A DNA stretch of 64,000 nucleotides from Tetranychus cinnabarinus (GCA_022266195.1 WHVY01000001.1:9486001-9550000), one strand, 5' to 3'; positions 1-10,978 are shown, numbered from the stretch's first letter. Numbers and translations are program-made. Notes: generated by a model not told the origin, from the letters alone.

Positions 1-2830
1 TCGCGTCAACTAATCATTACATTTGTTAATCACTTTGCCTGTTAACTTTCATTACAACAATCGATTGATTTTCAAGGATTGAGATTTTGACTCTTTACTG
101 AATATCAATCTTTGTATTATTAGACAAATCAAGAAAGTTAATTGGATTCCCATTTAGTCAATTGTGATACGAAATATAATACTTGGAACATTGAAAAGGA
201 CAAAAAAGTTCAATTCATTTCCATTTTGGGTTTTATTGTATTTAAAGGTTGGTAACAATTGAACCAGTTAAGTGAATGTAAACTTTTTACAAGTTAATCT
301 AGCGAATTGTTGAAAGATTATGAATTTAATGGTACAACCTCAAGTATCACTTACAGATTAAAATTCAATTATAATTAACAATTTAGCACGAATTTTGCAA
401 ATTGAATTCCAATAGTTGACTGAAAAGGTCAACTTTAAATTTTAGTTGACTTAAGTTAATGTGCGATGCTCTTGATAACGAGATTGATATCATACATTGA
501 AATTTTGGATTGAGAATCTTTGATCAGACTTGTTATTAAAAAGTAATTGATATCAACAATTGGTGGCAACAATTGATTGCATTTGAATGTTGAAGGAAGC
601 TTTAAATGTAATTGTGAAGAGCATGCAATTGTGTTGATGTTGTTGATCAATCAACCGAATCAAATTATTTGTTCAATAGGACAATTTAGCTTTGGGTGCT
701 TCAATAACGATTGTATAGAGAGTGAAAAGGAGGTGAAAAAAGGCAGAGGATGAGGAAGACACAGACATATTGATTTATCTTCATTTTACCTCCAAGAAGA
801 TTAGCAAGATGAGCAAAAAAAGGATGACATTATTTGGATTCCCAGCATTTCATATCATCTTATCAACCTTATTTTATAATGAAACTGAATAACATTTTGC
901 TCTTTATTTTTTTCAAAGATTCTGATATCAAATGGTTAGTCAAGTTGAGGATAAAAATATAAGCATTGCTCGTTGAGTTTACTCGAAGTTTGCAATAATA
1001 AAATCAAATGCTTTAATGTAAACTCGCAATTAAATCAGATTCTAATTAGATACGCATTCAGATTATCTAACTTTCATTGTTATTAAAACTCTTGGAATAA
1101 ACTTATTATCCATTTGGACGCTATTTTTGATCAAAGACATTTTCATTTGCGCAAATGGACTCAAATTACAAATTACAATAATCATCAACTCTAAACTCGT
1201 CAAGTTTTTACGTTGAATAAAGAAAGGCTCCTTCATCCCGAAAAGCATTTATTAGTTTGAGAAGAGCTAAAGATATTTTTTAATTTCTTATTCTGAAGAT
1301 GGACCTTTTCATCAATAACTCTGATCTTTTCAATATGAATTGATAGTTGTCTACTCACATTGCCAGTAGAAGAGACTTTACGATCATTCATGATCGGGAA
1401 ATGTACTTGAACAATATGAGATGAAAATAACAGTTATGATATTAATTTATGTTTTATCATTTTTAGATGTAATGACACCAAAAAAGAACACCAAAGGATA
1501 CGGTAAAGGTGATCTTGTAAAGTAACTTTTTGAACAAAAAAAGATGGTCAAAGTGAATATACAATAAAATAATTAAGCAAATGTCGTATTGACCTTAAGG
1601 CGATTCACAGAGTCCTTTTTGTAAGGTAAGGAGTCAGGACCCACCAAGAGATGGGTTCATTTTGCTCACAAAAAACACACATTTTTGTTTCCATTTTTTG
1701 TTTTCTTCTTCTTCTTCTCTTCTCTTCACTTCTTTTTCCTATTTTAATGACATTTTCAACATAAAACTGGACTAAGTAAACTTTTGACTGTAAAACATTG
1801 GATTCTACCTGAGCTTTAGTTGTAAGGCTTAAATTTGTAACTCATCTTGATCGGTAATCTGGATTCTAAAAATGGTAACAACGCTTTTACTTTCATAGAT
1901 TAGCCAATTGAGCGCATTCAGTCCATCAATAGTTCATTGTTATTGCCGAAACTAATCAGTTTTAGTGTCAACTTTCGTTTTTTATTTCATCTGAAAGGAA
2001 AAAAGAAAGTGAAATTGGTCTAAATTTAAACTTTTTTACAATCAACAGGGCGAAAGTAAAAGTCTAAGATAGCAAATGTCATAATCATCATTATAATCAT
2101 GTCTTGAAAGTGACCTGCGTTCAATGAGACGAGGAGAGGAGAGAGGAGAGAGGAGGATGGATGGAAAAAGATGAGGAATGGTGAGTGAAAAAAGATGAGA
2201 AACAATAAAAGCTACTCCCTTAAATGCTTTAAGGTAAGGGTAAACCTATCCCGTATCGGCTTCGAGTATTATCGACAGACAAAGTATCAATAAATTTACT
2301 CAGAAACAAAACATCGGCCAAACACTTGAAGCTTGTATAGCTTATAATATCAACATCAAGTTTATGTTCAGCCCGTGGCCCTGGAATCTCCGCTTTGTAT
2401 GAATTCTTAATATGTTTCACGATTCACTTTCGCTTAACCCAAGTCATAAAAAGTATTTATATCAAACTCACAGGTTGTAATAAATTGACATCTTTTACAA
2501 TTGAGGATTCACTGGATATATTGGCGAAAAACAATTATTTATTTGATATAATTGCTATTGAATGACTCAATATTGATACTCTAAGAATTGCTAACACAAT
2601 ATTTTTTTCACAGAATACCAGAAAAAAAAAGAATAAAAAGAGAGCTCGAACCATTTTCCAAACTGTTTTCGAAACAGACTTTCAATGTAACCAATATGTG
2701 GTGGGTTGAGAGAGAAAAGTATTGGCCAATCAACTTGGTTTCCCAGATTCGCAAATCAAAGTTTGGTTTCAAAATCCAGAAAACATGAAATCGAGAAGAG
2801 TATCATCAAATATGAATATGGACTTTTCAT
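1..2830 (+). repeat. Left copy of a diverged segmental duplication
   Basis: Blocks of this stretch reappear in the same order and orientation at about 6,290-8,260. Examples are the block at about 130-180 matching about 6,390-6,440, the block at 625-700 matching 6,828-6,905, the block at about 1,480-1,620 matching about 7,455-7,580, and the block at 2,040-2,130 matching 7,655-7,740. Long stretches are almost identical and are separated by indels and unmatched inserts (for example about 970-1,440). No open frame here looks coding. The left boundary lies outside the window. Confidence 0.8.
2470..2810 (+). pseudogene. Not-like homeobox pseudogene
   Basis: This is the counterpart of the intact homeobox gene at 7,890-8,282, in the same orientation. 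The frame starting near 2,638 reads KRARTIF, then after a small deletion NQYVVG, a TGA stop where the intact copy has the CGA arginine of GRERK, then ERKVLANQLG and QIKVWFQN. The essential RRIK of helix 3 is replaced by PENMK. Sequence around 2,480-2,530 matches the 3' half of exon 1 of the intact gene, including its eh1-like segment. The stop, the deletion and the damaged recognition helix make a working homeodomain very unlikely. Confidence 0.85.
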
Positions 2831-2967
2831 TGTGAACATTGATGCTTTTGCTCTTCAAAACGACTCCAGCTCTTGACTTTTAACAAAATAAATGTCACAT
2901 TTGGTTCCATCTCATTGTGTTTCATTTGTAATAACTTTAATAACAACCATGATATAATGAAATAAAA

Positions 2968-3313
2968 TGAATAACAATGTTAAATAAGCGTAAAACGATA
3001 TAAAACATGATATGTATAAAAAAAGTGATGTGATGTACTATGAGATTCAATTAAACTGACTGTGATTTAATATGCTTCACAAGAAATACGTTTTTACCGT
3101 TTAATATTATTATCATTATTGTCATTATTATTATTATTATTATCCTTGTTATTATCATCATCAATCTGACTTAACCATTTGATTGTCTGTAAAGATGATA
3201 TATCATGATGAAGATGATGAAAAGTTATCCAGTTACACATGAAAAGAGGTCGATACGGTTTATAAGATAATAAGAAATGTTGAGAATTCAAATAATTTCA
3301 TCTTTTTCAATTC
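2968..3313 (-). repeat. Arm A of a near-identical inverted repeat pair
   Basis: The reverse complement of this segment is almost base-for-base identical to 6,981-7,327, including an ATT/AAT trinucleotide tract that differs by one unit. It is far more alike than the rest of the duplicated region, which suggests a recent copy or gene conversion. The matching 64-65 residue open frames are low complexity and are not taken as genes. Confidence 0.85.
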
Positions 3314-3475
3314 TCTCTGCATTATGTATGCTTTCATCATTATAACTCTTTGAAATATCAATATTTTGACGTTTCGATTGGTGTTCAATGTAAACATTTG
3401 AACCTAATGTCGTAAACCGTCTCAAAAGTCCTTACAGTCATACGCATTCATTGAATATTAAAGTTTAATTGCAGG

Positions 3476-4826
3476 TTGTTGACTAAAAAAAACAACTAAC
3501 ACAATTGTAACGTTTATGAACAAGTTTGTTACTCTCATTGAAACAAATGAGCAAAAACTGGCGAAAATGAATTTTTGTCAAATTTAGATTCTGTAAGTTT
3601 GTTAGGCAATCAAAACTGAATCGATTTGTCCCATTTAAAAGTTTCTTCGATGCATAGTTCTCGAGAAAATTGAGTTCGAAGTTGAAACTTTAATCGCTAT
3701 TTGTACGATTATGGAAGTAGATTTTTCCATGAAACTAATTTCAACAGATGTTAATTTTAATGGCAAACTAGAAAATGCCCTTTAATTTATAAGATAAAAT
3801 TTTGTTCGTCTGTAAAACAGATCAGTTCGATTTTAAGTTAAATTGACCGATCTCAGTCCCAGTAAGAGTTAGAGAGTTGAAACTTATTTCTTGAGCATGA
3901 AAATCGTTTGCACACATTATGCCGTAAATATTATTTTCGTTTTACAGATTGATCGCTTGATTTTGGTCATTAACCCAAAAACTTTGACCTTCGATATTTC
4001 GAGAACGATAGCTTCCACAGTCTGGATTCTTTATCTAAACGCTAGATATTTGAATGGGCTTCAACAATATATGAATAAATATCGAAGAAACCTAAGCTTA
4101 TTCATTCAATTATGACTGTAGATCTAACACAAGATAAGCAACCAATTATTCTGGTTAATCTGGTATCAAATCTGGCAACCTAATTAATAAATGTTATAAC
4201 TTTTCTGTGAGTTGCTTGAATTAGCTAAAAGCTGCAATCAGCATAGCCCATAAAATCTAGCGATTAGTCAAAGAATCGTGATTTGAGGTAATGCCATTCT
4301 CGAAATATCGTAGGTCAAAGTTTTTGGGTTAATGACCAAAATCAAGCGATCAATCTGTAAAACGAAAATAATATTTACGGCATAATGTGTGCAAACAATT
4401 TTTATGCTCAAAAAATAAGTTTCAACTCTCTAACTCTTACTGGGACTGAGATCGGTCGATTTAACTTAAAATCGAACTGATCTGTTTTACAGACGAACAA
4501 AATTTTATCTTATAAATTAAAGGGCATTTTCTAGTTTGCCATGAAAATTAACATCTGTTAAAATGAGTTTCATGGAAAAATCTACTTCCATAATCGTACA
4601 AATAGCGATTAAAGTTTCAACTTCGAACTCAATTTTCTCGAGAACCATTAGTCAGAGAAACTTTTGAATGGGACAAATCGATTCAGTTTTTATTGCCTAA
4701 CAAACTTACAGAATCTAAATTTGACAAAAATTCATTTTCGCCAGTTTTTGCCCATTTGTTTCAATGAGAGTAACAAACTTGCTCATAAACGTTACAATTG
4801 TGTTAGTTGTGTCTTTTAGTAACAAT
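3476..4826. repeat. Long inverted repeat, about 580 bp arms
   Basis: The left arm (about 3,476-4,058) and right arm (about 4,244-4,826) are reverse complements at roughly 95 percent by eye, with a central spacer of about 185 bp. Landmarks pair exactly, such as GTTTGCACACATTATGCCG-type sequence at about 3,905 against about 4,380, and ATCGATTTGTCCCATT at about 3,620 against about 4,675. No transposase frame is present. It could be a foldback or MITE-like element. A transcript would fold into a very long hairpin. No clear target-site duplication was identified. Confidence 0.85.
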
Positions 4827-5654
4827 TTCATTTAGCAAAGATTTAGAATTAGTATTTTAACATTGATTTAGCTATTGGATTAAGAAATGAATTGTAAATG
4901 ACTGAATAAATAGCCGTTTAGTAATTGAATGGTTCATTGGAAATGTGAATCAGATTAAGTTGGTGGTCCTTTTTTGGGGTTAATGTTTTGTTTTAAGTTG
5001 GCAAAGTATTTTGACCATTTTAACCAGCAAACCCTATACCAGTGTATTATCATTGCTCAACTTGAAAATGGGACAAAAAAGTAGCAAAAAGGGAAACGAT
5101 CAATCAACAAAATTTTGACATAAAATGGTCAACAATCGGCCCAATTAATTCTCATGAGAGCTAATAATCGATTCGATTAACTAATGAGACTTTGTCAAAA
5201 TATTTTGATTGCAAAGCGATCATTTATGGTTATGCTTCTAATAGACGGTAAAATTGTTTGCGAGTTGAAGGTTGAAAGAAATCAGTTTTGGTAAAGATTT
5301 CCCTTGACATCGCTTGAGATGCCATCTTTCCGTTTTCACCTGATTCAACCATTTCGTTACACTAATGAGCCTTTTTGTGGCGCAAAATGGACACAAAAAG
5401 CAGTCCCAATGATGCAAGGTGTACAGATGCAAGTTCAAAGCTACTGACCAAAAAAATGCATAAACGTAAGGCAAGTAATTTACTTGAAGCCGACCATTGA
5501 CCAACTTAATATTAAAACCACAATAAAAATGTTTATCAATGAACTTCATTTTAAAGTGCAAGCTTTAACCATTGTAACCAGATTTGTTCATGAAAATCAA
5601 CTGAACATCAAGTCTCCATTTCAGATGTTTGATTGTTTTACAACCAAAGGTTTG
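4827..5654. other. Spacer, nothing recognised
   Basis: AT-rich sequence between the long inverted repeat and the next duplicated block. A 107-codon open frame on the minus strand (5,238-5,561) has no recognisable domain, no splice-consistent partner and no counterpart in the other copy. I see no gene. Confidence 0.5.
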
Positions 5655-5930
5655 TGTTAAAAAATGCCATTAAAAATGCGAGGAAAAAAAGGAAAAAAAT
5701 GGAAACAAAAATGTATATTTTTTACTTGGTTTATGAGCCCATCTCTTGGTGGGTCCGACTCCTTACCTGACAAAAAGGACTCTGGGAATGGCCTTAAGGT
5801 CCATTTGACATTATGCTAAATTATTTTATTGTATTTCCACTTTGACCATCTTTTTTTGTCCCAAACCTTACTTTACAAGATCACCTTATTTTTGTGCCTC
5901 TTTGGTGTCCTTTTACCTTCTAATGCAATA
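5655..5930 (-). repeat. Inverted copy of the 1,480-1,720 block
   Basis: Read on the minus strand this segment follows 1,480-1,720, including CCCACCAAGAGATGGG-type sequence (5,737-5,752) and the AAAAGGACACCAAAG-type stretch. A third, direct relative lies at about 7,455-7,580. The same block is therefore present three times within 6 kb, once inverted. Confidence 0.75.
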
Positions 5931-5934
5931 GACA

Positions 5935-6185
5935 ATAATACTAAATATAACGGTGAACCTTTTTTTGCCTAACATTTAATACTAAAATAACTTAATAGGC
6001 TTAGAGGTGGCTAAGAGGTGGACTTAACTGTCCACTTAAGATAGACCGTTACTTAAAAGGTTGTCTAATTATGGTAATAAATGTTAACTGAACACTGAGA
6101 ATTAACTTTCAATGGCTTTTTCAAGTAACCTTATTGAACATTGTCTCATCTAATAGGACAATATAATGAAAATGTTATTTTGCTT
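5935..6185 (+). repeat. Direct copy of the block 3' of Rpb4
   Basis: This segment aligns with 10,245-10,510 in the same orientation. Shared landmarks include AAATATAACGGTGA, GATACTAAAATAACT-type, ACAGTTAAGATA-type and CCGTTACTTAAAA stretches. Because 10,245-10,510 follows Rpb4, this copy may mark the end of a former upstream homeobox-Rpb4 unit. Confidence 0.65.
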
Positions 6186-6289
6186 GGAGTCAAGTTGAGT
6201 TGAGTTAAATCAAGTGAAATGCAAAGGCAAATATTGAATCATTTAGCTGACTAAATACATTTTAAATGGTTGATTATATCATGGCAACA

Positions 6290-7880
6290 AATGATTTAAC
6301 TAATCACTTTGCCTGTTAACCTTCCCTTCAATTTTAATAAGGATTGAGATTTAAATTTAGACTCTTGTTAATCTTTATTTGTATTATTACAACGAATCAA
6401 GAAAGTTAATTGGATTCCCATTTAGTCAATTGTGATAGGAAACATAATACTTGGAGTCTGCAATAGAACCCAAAAAAATAATTCAATTTCATTTCCTTAT
6501 TTTTTTGGGTTTGTAATTGAAAAACTGGCAACAATTGAACCAGTTAAGTGAATGTATAATTGTTAATCTTGCCAATTGTTGGATGATATAATGAATAGGA
6601 ATTAAATAACCTCAGGTATTTACAATTCAATTATAATTAACATTTAATTGTGTCTTCCAATTGAATCTGTTAAATGATACAGTTGATGACATTTTGATAA
6701 TTGAAGCGATCAACAGTGAATGTGTTGTGTCCAGTTGTTGACTGACAAAACGGTAAACTTGTGATTTAACAGCAATTGGTGGCAACAATTGTCAATGATT
6801 AAGGAAGCTTTAAATTGTGAAGAGCATGCAATTGTGTTGATGTTGTTAATCAATCAACCGAATCAAATTATTTGTTCAATAGGACAATTTAGCTTTGGGT
6901 GCTTCAATAACAATTGTATAGAGAGTTTAGGTTTTACTATGAACAAAAAAAGGTAGAAAAAAGAAGAGATGATGAAAAAGAAGATGAAAAAAGATGAAAT
7001 TATTTGAATTCTCAACATTTCTTATTATCTTATAAACCGTATCGACCTCTTTTCATGTGTAACTGGATAACTTTTCATCATCTTCATCATGATATATCAT
7101 CTTTACAGACAATCAAATGGTTAAGTCAGATTGATGATGATAATAACAAGGATAATAATAATAATAATGACAATAATGATAATAATATTAAACGGTAAAA
7201 ACGTATTTCTTGTGAAGCATATTAAATCACAGTCAGTTTAATTGAATCTCATAGTACATCTCATCACTTTTTTTATACATATCATGTTTTATATCGTTTT
7301 ACGCTTATTTAACATTGTTATTCATTCCCAGTCAACCAGTCAACTAATTTGGATCCAAGTATAATGCGATCATTATATAATCTTTGATTTAAGCTCATTA
7401 GTTATTTTTTGGCGTAAAGGTGAAAGTTACATTTGTCATTTGTCTTATCATTTGGAGATGTAAAGTGACCCAAAAGGACACCAAAGGGATGCAATAAAGG
7501 TGAACTTGTAGAGAAGCTTTTTGCACAAAAAAGGGTCAAAATACAATAAAATAATTGGCCTTTAGGCGATTCCCAGAGTCGCTCTTGTTTTTAATGACAT
7601 TTTTTACCAAATTTTGACAAAAAAGGAAAGTGAAATTGATCTAAATATAAACCCTTTTTTACGATCAACAGGGAAAAAAGTAAAAGTCAAAACAGTAAAT
7701 GTCATGATAATCATTATCTCTTTTCTTGAAATTGACCTGCGTTCAGTGATATATTCAACTATAAGATGAGGAAGGGATAAAAACTCCTCCTTTAAAGGTG
7801 TAAACATTTTTCTCTGTTGAGAGATTTGCTCAGTGTTCAGTTCTTGTCTATATAGCTTATAGTTGCAGCGATTTCAAGTT
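6290..7880 (+). repeat. Right copy of the segmental duplication
   Basis: Upstream region of the intact homeobox gene, matching 1-2,420 in patches in the same orientation. It is shorter than the left copy because several blocks are missing. It contains arm B of the near-identical inverted repeat (about 6,981-7,327). It presumably holds the homeobox promoter. A TATATA at 7,849-7,854 lies just upstream of the start codon. Confidence 0.75.
6981..7327 (+). repeat. Arm B of the near-identical inverted repeat pair
   Basis: Nearly identical to the reverse complement of 2,968-3,313. The two arms are separated by about 3.7 kb. Identity ends abruptly near the polypurine stretch at 6,980 and near CATTCCC at 7,325. 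Confidence 0.85.
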
Positions 7881-7889
7881 GAAATAATC

Positions 7890-8282
7890 ATGGTTTTACA
7901 ACAAAATTTTGATCAATGTTTCCATCGAAATGTAAATTGTAAATTGACTTCTTTTGGGATTGAGGATTTACTCGGAATTTCATCTAAAAGTAAGTTTTCT
8001 TTTCGCTTTTCGCTCGTTCCAGGTAATCATGTAACTAACGTATTGACTTTTATTTGAACAGGTTTAAAGAAACAAAAGAAAAGCAAAAGAATTCGAACAA
8101 TTTTCAGTGCATTTCAATTGGAAGTTTTGGAAACAATTTTCAGGACTAATCAATATATGGTTGGACGAGAGCGAAAGATGTTGGCGAATGAACTTGGATT
8201 AACTGATACTCAAATCAAAGTCTGGTTTCAAAATCGAAGGATAAAATCCAGGAAAAATCCGCTATCTAATGGATTGTTTTGA
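7890..8282 (+). CDS. Small Not (NOTO)-like homeobox protein
   Basis: Two exons, 7,890-7,989 and 8,062-8,282, join in phase 1 (AAA A|GT) to give 106 residues. The ATG at 7,890 is chosen because it opens a frame with a good donor (A|GTAAGT). The homeodomain fills nearly the whole second exon: KRIRTIF at the N-terminal arm, NQYMVGRERK before helix 2, LTDTQIKVWFQNRRIKSRK in helix 3 with Q50 and N51. The QYMVG signature before helix 2 is typical of the Not family (vertebrate NOTO). Emx and other NK-related classes are the alternatives. Exon 1 holds TSFGIEDLLG, an eh1-like Groucho-recruitment motif as expected for Not proteins, so it is probably a DNA-binding repressor in the nucleus. The protein is unusually short. 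A decayed paralogue lies 5.4 kb upstream. Confidence 0.85.
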
Positions 8283-8309
8283 AGCTTGTAACTAATTTTG
8301 GATAAACAA

Positions 8310-8720
8310 TCGGGATAACTGATTGTGATTTTTCAGTTTACTTATTTAAATTCAACATATTTTCCTGTGTTACAACTTTACAAGGTTTTTGATATAAATC
8401 TATTATAATAGTTTGGAGTTCAAATTGTGACTCCACCAATCCAACAAAGTAAAGCAACTAGAAACGAGATTTACTGATCATTATTAATTTAACTTTACTA
8501 AATTTAGAAGATATTAAAACCCAAAGATGATTCCAATATTGAATAACTTTTTGTAAGATCATTTAAATCTTATTTTAAAATAAACCATCTTCATTGAAAC
8601 CTCTTCTTTCTAACGATTCTTTGGTTAACATGTTTTTGCAAAGTGGCCTCCTCGCCCTGAAGCTCATATCTATCCTCTCAAATGATTCCCTGAATTTCAA
8701 ACTGAAGATCATTTGTGCAA
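8310..8720 (+). pseudogene. Rpb4 remnant with internal deletion
   Basis: The segment 8,318-8,460 follows the Rpb4 5' flank and first codons (9,440-9,560), but the start codon reads GTG and the ACCAATCCAACAAAG stretch has drifted. At about 8,460 (GAAACGAGATT) it jumps to the Rpb4 3' coding end (9,888-9,962), ending CAAAGATGATTCCAATATTGA, and then follows the 3' flank to about 8,720. Roughly 310 bases of coding sequence are missing. A tandem copy of Rpb4 therefore arose here and decayed. The 89-codon minus-strand open frame over its 3' flank is chance. Confidence 0.8.
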
Positions 8721-9440
8721 TCAAATTTCTCTGATTTACAGTCCTTCGTTCAAAGTGCAAAGTTGGATTGCTTTTTGTCCAGTTGTAATCAGAGACTTTT
8801 TCATCAAACTTATTCTTCTTATGGAAATGATAATGGCCTGACAATGTACTTATTTTCCTGCTGCTTTGCGACAGTAAAATAGTTCTCTTCGATTTTCGGT
8901 TAAAGTTCCTGCTTCGAAAAGCTAAAAAATGAAACTTATTTTCATCGATAGAAATGGTCTGTTAGCATCCAATATTGAACAGTTCTCGATTTATTGGTCT
9001 TAAAGTTTTCATCATCGATATTCCGAATTCGACAGAACTTATAATTACCGTTCTTTCAACGATTTTGATATTTTATTCTATTTTCTTACATGGCTGAACA
9101 CTAGAAAGATTTACCTTCGACTTGTATAATCAAATATTCTAGTGACACAACCCAAGACTGAACAAACACTAGCTTTATAAATGCAGCAATCATCTAGCAA
9201 AATCTGGCAGATCAAATTGGTTTGCTTGATGCAAAAATTAAAGATTGATAAGACGGATTACGGATTGAGACAACGTCAAGTTCACTTAATTTTATTTAGT
9301 TTAATTTCATTGATTTAGTTTGTTTCAAAATTATTCATACAAAAATTCATTGCTAGAAAATTTTCTAAATACGCCATCTATTGATTAACATTAAAACTAA
9401 TAGAGGTTCAGCTGATTTTTAAAGCAACCGTAAGCTGCAA
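8721..9440. other. Spacer upstream of Rpb4
   Basis: No coding sequence recognised. The only notable feature is CGCCATCTATTGA at 9,372-9,384, annotated separately as a shared promoter-type motif. The stretch from 9,440 to the Rpb4 start is duplicated in the upstream Rpb4 remnant. Confidence 0.5.
9372..9384 (-). promoter_or_regulatory. AATAGATGGC-type motif upstream of Rpb4
   Basis: The minus strand reads TCAATAGATGGCG, about 150 bp upstream of the Rpb4 start codon. The same core occurs in the intergenic regions at 20,071-20,085 and 61,104-61,144. It resembles YY1/Pho (GCCAT core) or CTCF (AGATGGC core) sites. Binding is inference. Confidence 0.35.
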
Positions 9441-9529
9441 CTTGTGATATTTCAGTTTATTTATTTTTATTCAACTCATTTTCGTGCGTATCAACTTTAC
9501 AAGTTTCTAAGTACAAATCTATTAAAATT

Positions 9530-9961
9530 ATGGCTTTACCAAATCAACAAGGAGAAGCAGCTGTCGCAGTTGAAGAAGATGCAACCGAATTGAAATTTCC
9601 AGTTGAATTTGAAAATGCTGAAACATTATTGACCAGTGAAGTTTGTATGTTGATGGAACACAGGAAACAACAAAACGAGGAACGAGAAGAGGAACAAGAA
9701 CTCAATGAAATTTTCACCAAAACATTAAATTATTGTCAGCGTTTCAGTAAATTTAAGAATCGTGAAACAATTGCTGCTGTTAGACATCAATTGATGAATA
9801 AAAAGCTGCATAAATTTGAATTTGCGCAATTGGCAAATCTGTGTCCAGAAACTCCAGAAGAAGCGAAAGCGTTATTGCCATCATTGGAAACGAGATTCAC
9901 CGATGAAGACTTGCGACAAATTTTAGATGATATTCAAACTCAAAGATCATTCCAATATTGA
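9530..9961 (+). CDS. Rpb4: RNA polymerase II subunit RPB4
   Basis: A single uninterrupted frame of 143 residues, the same length as animal RPB4 (human POLR2D has 142). Recognised by the conserved blocks FENAETLLTSEV, MEHRKQQNE, KTLNYCQRFSKFKNRET, KLHKFEFAQLANLCPET and the terminal LDDIQTQRSFQY. RPB4 pairs with RPB7 to form the stalk of RNA polymerase II, which acts in initiation and in RNA handling in the nucleus. The N-terminal 20 residues are variable in the family. No intron is seen. An acidic start (EEDATELKFP) matches the family. A deleted tandem copy lies just upstream, and a block downstream (10,245-10,510) is duplicated at 5,935-6,185. Confidence 0.97.
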   Translation: MALPNQQGEAAVAVEEDATELKFPVEFENAETLLTSEVCMLMEHRKQQNEEREEEQELNEIFTKTLNYCQRFSKFKNRETIAAVRHQLMNKKLHKFEFAQLANLCPETPEEAKALLPSLETRFTDEDLRQILDDIQTQRSFQY

Positions 9962-10978
9962 GAAAAAATTTTGTAACATCATTAAAATCTGCCAATGGAA
10001 ATAAACCATCCTTCATTAAAATCAACTAACGTTTTCTTTAAATGGCCAAGCAGTGACATTGTCACCTTTTAACTCTTAGCTTTCTTAAATGACTCCCTGA
10101 ATTGCCTTGAGAAACTTGGCTAAATGATTTTATTGTGTTTTTTGTTTAAAGTAACGTAGATGGATTTTCACTGCTTTATTACCTTTTGGTTATCTTCTAT
10201 TAGGTCCTTGCGACTTTTTTCAGTTCTCATGATAATACAAAAAGTATTTTGTGTTATGCCAAATATAACGGTGACTCTTTTTTTGTCTCTTTATGATACT
10301 AAAATAACTAGGTATCTAATGGGCGCATTAAACAGGGTGGTCATGGACAGTTAAGATACACCGTTACTTAAAAAGATGTTTAAAAAGATGAAACTAATGG
10401 TAGTAGCCATAATGGCAATAAACGTTGAGCTAGATTTGGAAAGGGAATAAACTCTGAATGACTTTTTTAAGAGCAGGTAATTGTCTCGCAATCTATTAAG
10501 ACGATATCTTCAATTAGGAATCATATAGTCTTTCTAAATTGACCGTGAAAAATACAAAATTTGTCAAACGATATTCAACAAGTGGAGCGCGATCATTAGC
10601 AATGTTTTTTCAATGCAATTAAAACTACTTTTAGTGGGTCAGAAAAGAATTTCATCAAGAATTTAATGTAGGTGATATTTAACTGTACAAAACTTGAATG
10701 AACAATGCTCGCTTATTCCTAAAAAAATTTAGCTGAGATTGTGAACATATTTCATTCTGAATATGAAAATATTGGTCACTTGGTGGTTTCATCAAGAAAA
10801 TGTCTTTCATTTTTACATTCCGAAAAATTTAGAACATATTAATTTACAATTTTCTCTCCTATTTTTTATAATGATGATGATACAATATATATATGTGATG
10901 TAGAGAAAAACAATTTTTAAGTTGGCAATTGATAAATATCAATATTTATATTTAGATAAATAATAATAATCCTAATTT
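9962..10978. other. Spacer between convergent Rpb4 and TFIIE-alpha
   Basis: This holds the 3' flanks of both genes and the duplicated block at 10,245-10,510. The part up to about 10,120 is also copied in the Rpb4 remnant. Short (AT)n tracts near 10,880. No gene is seen. Confidence 0.6.
10245..10510 (+). repeat. Downstream copy of the 5,935-6,185 block
   Basis: Diverged direct copy of 5,935-6,185; see that entry for landmarks. It lies about 290 bp past the Rpb4 stop codon. Confidence 0.65.

Noticed and set aside
3094..3291. Matching 64-65 codon frames here and at 7,004-7,198 as a conserved small protein
   Set aside because: The likeness is explained by near-identical DNA on both sides of the frames, and the C-terminal part is an AAT microsatellite. 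Nothing indicates selection on the protein.
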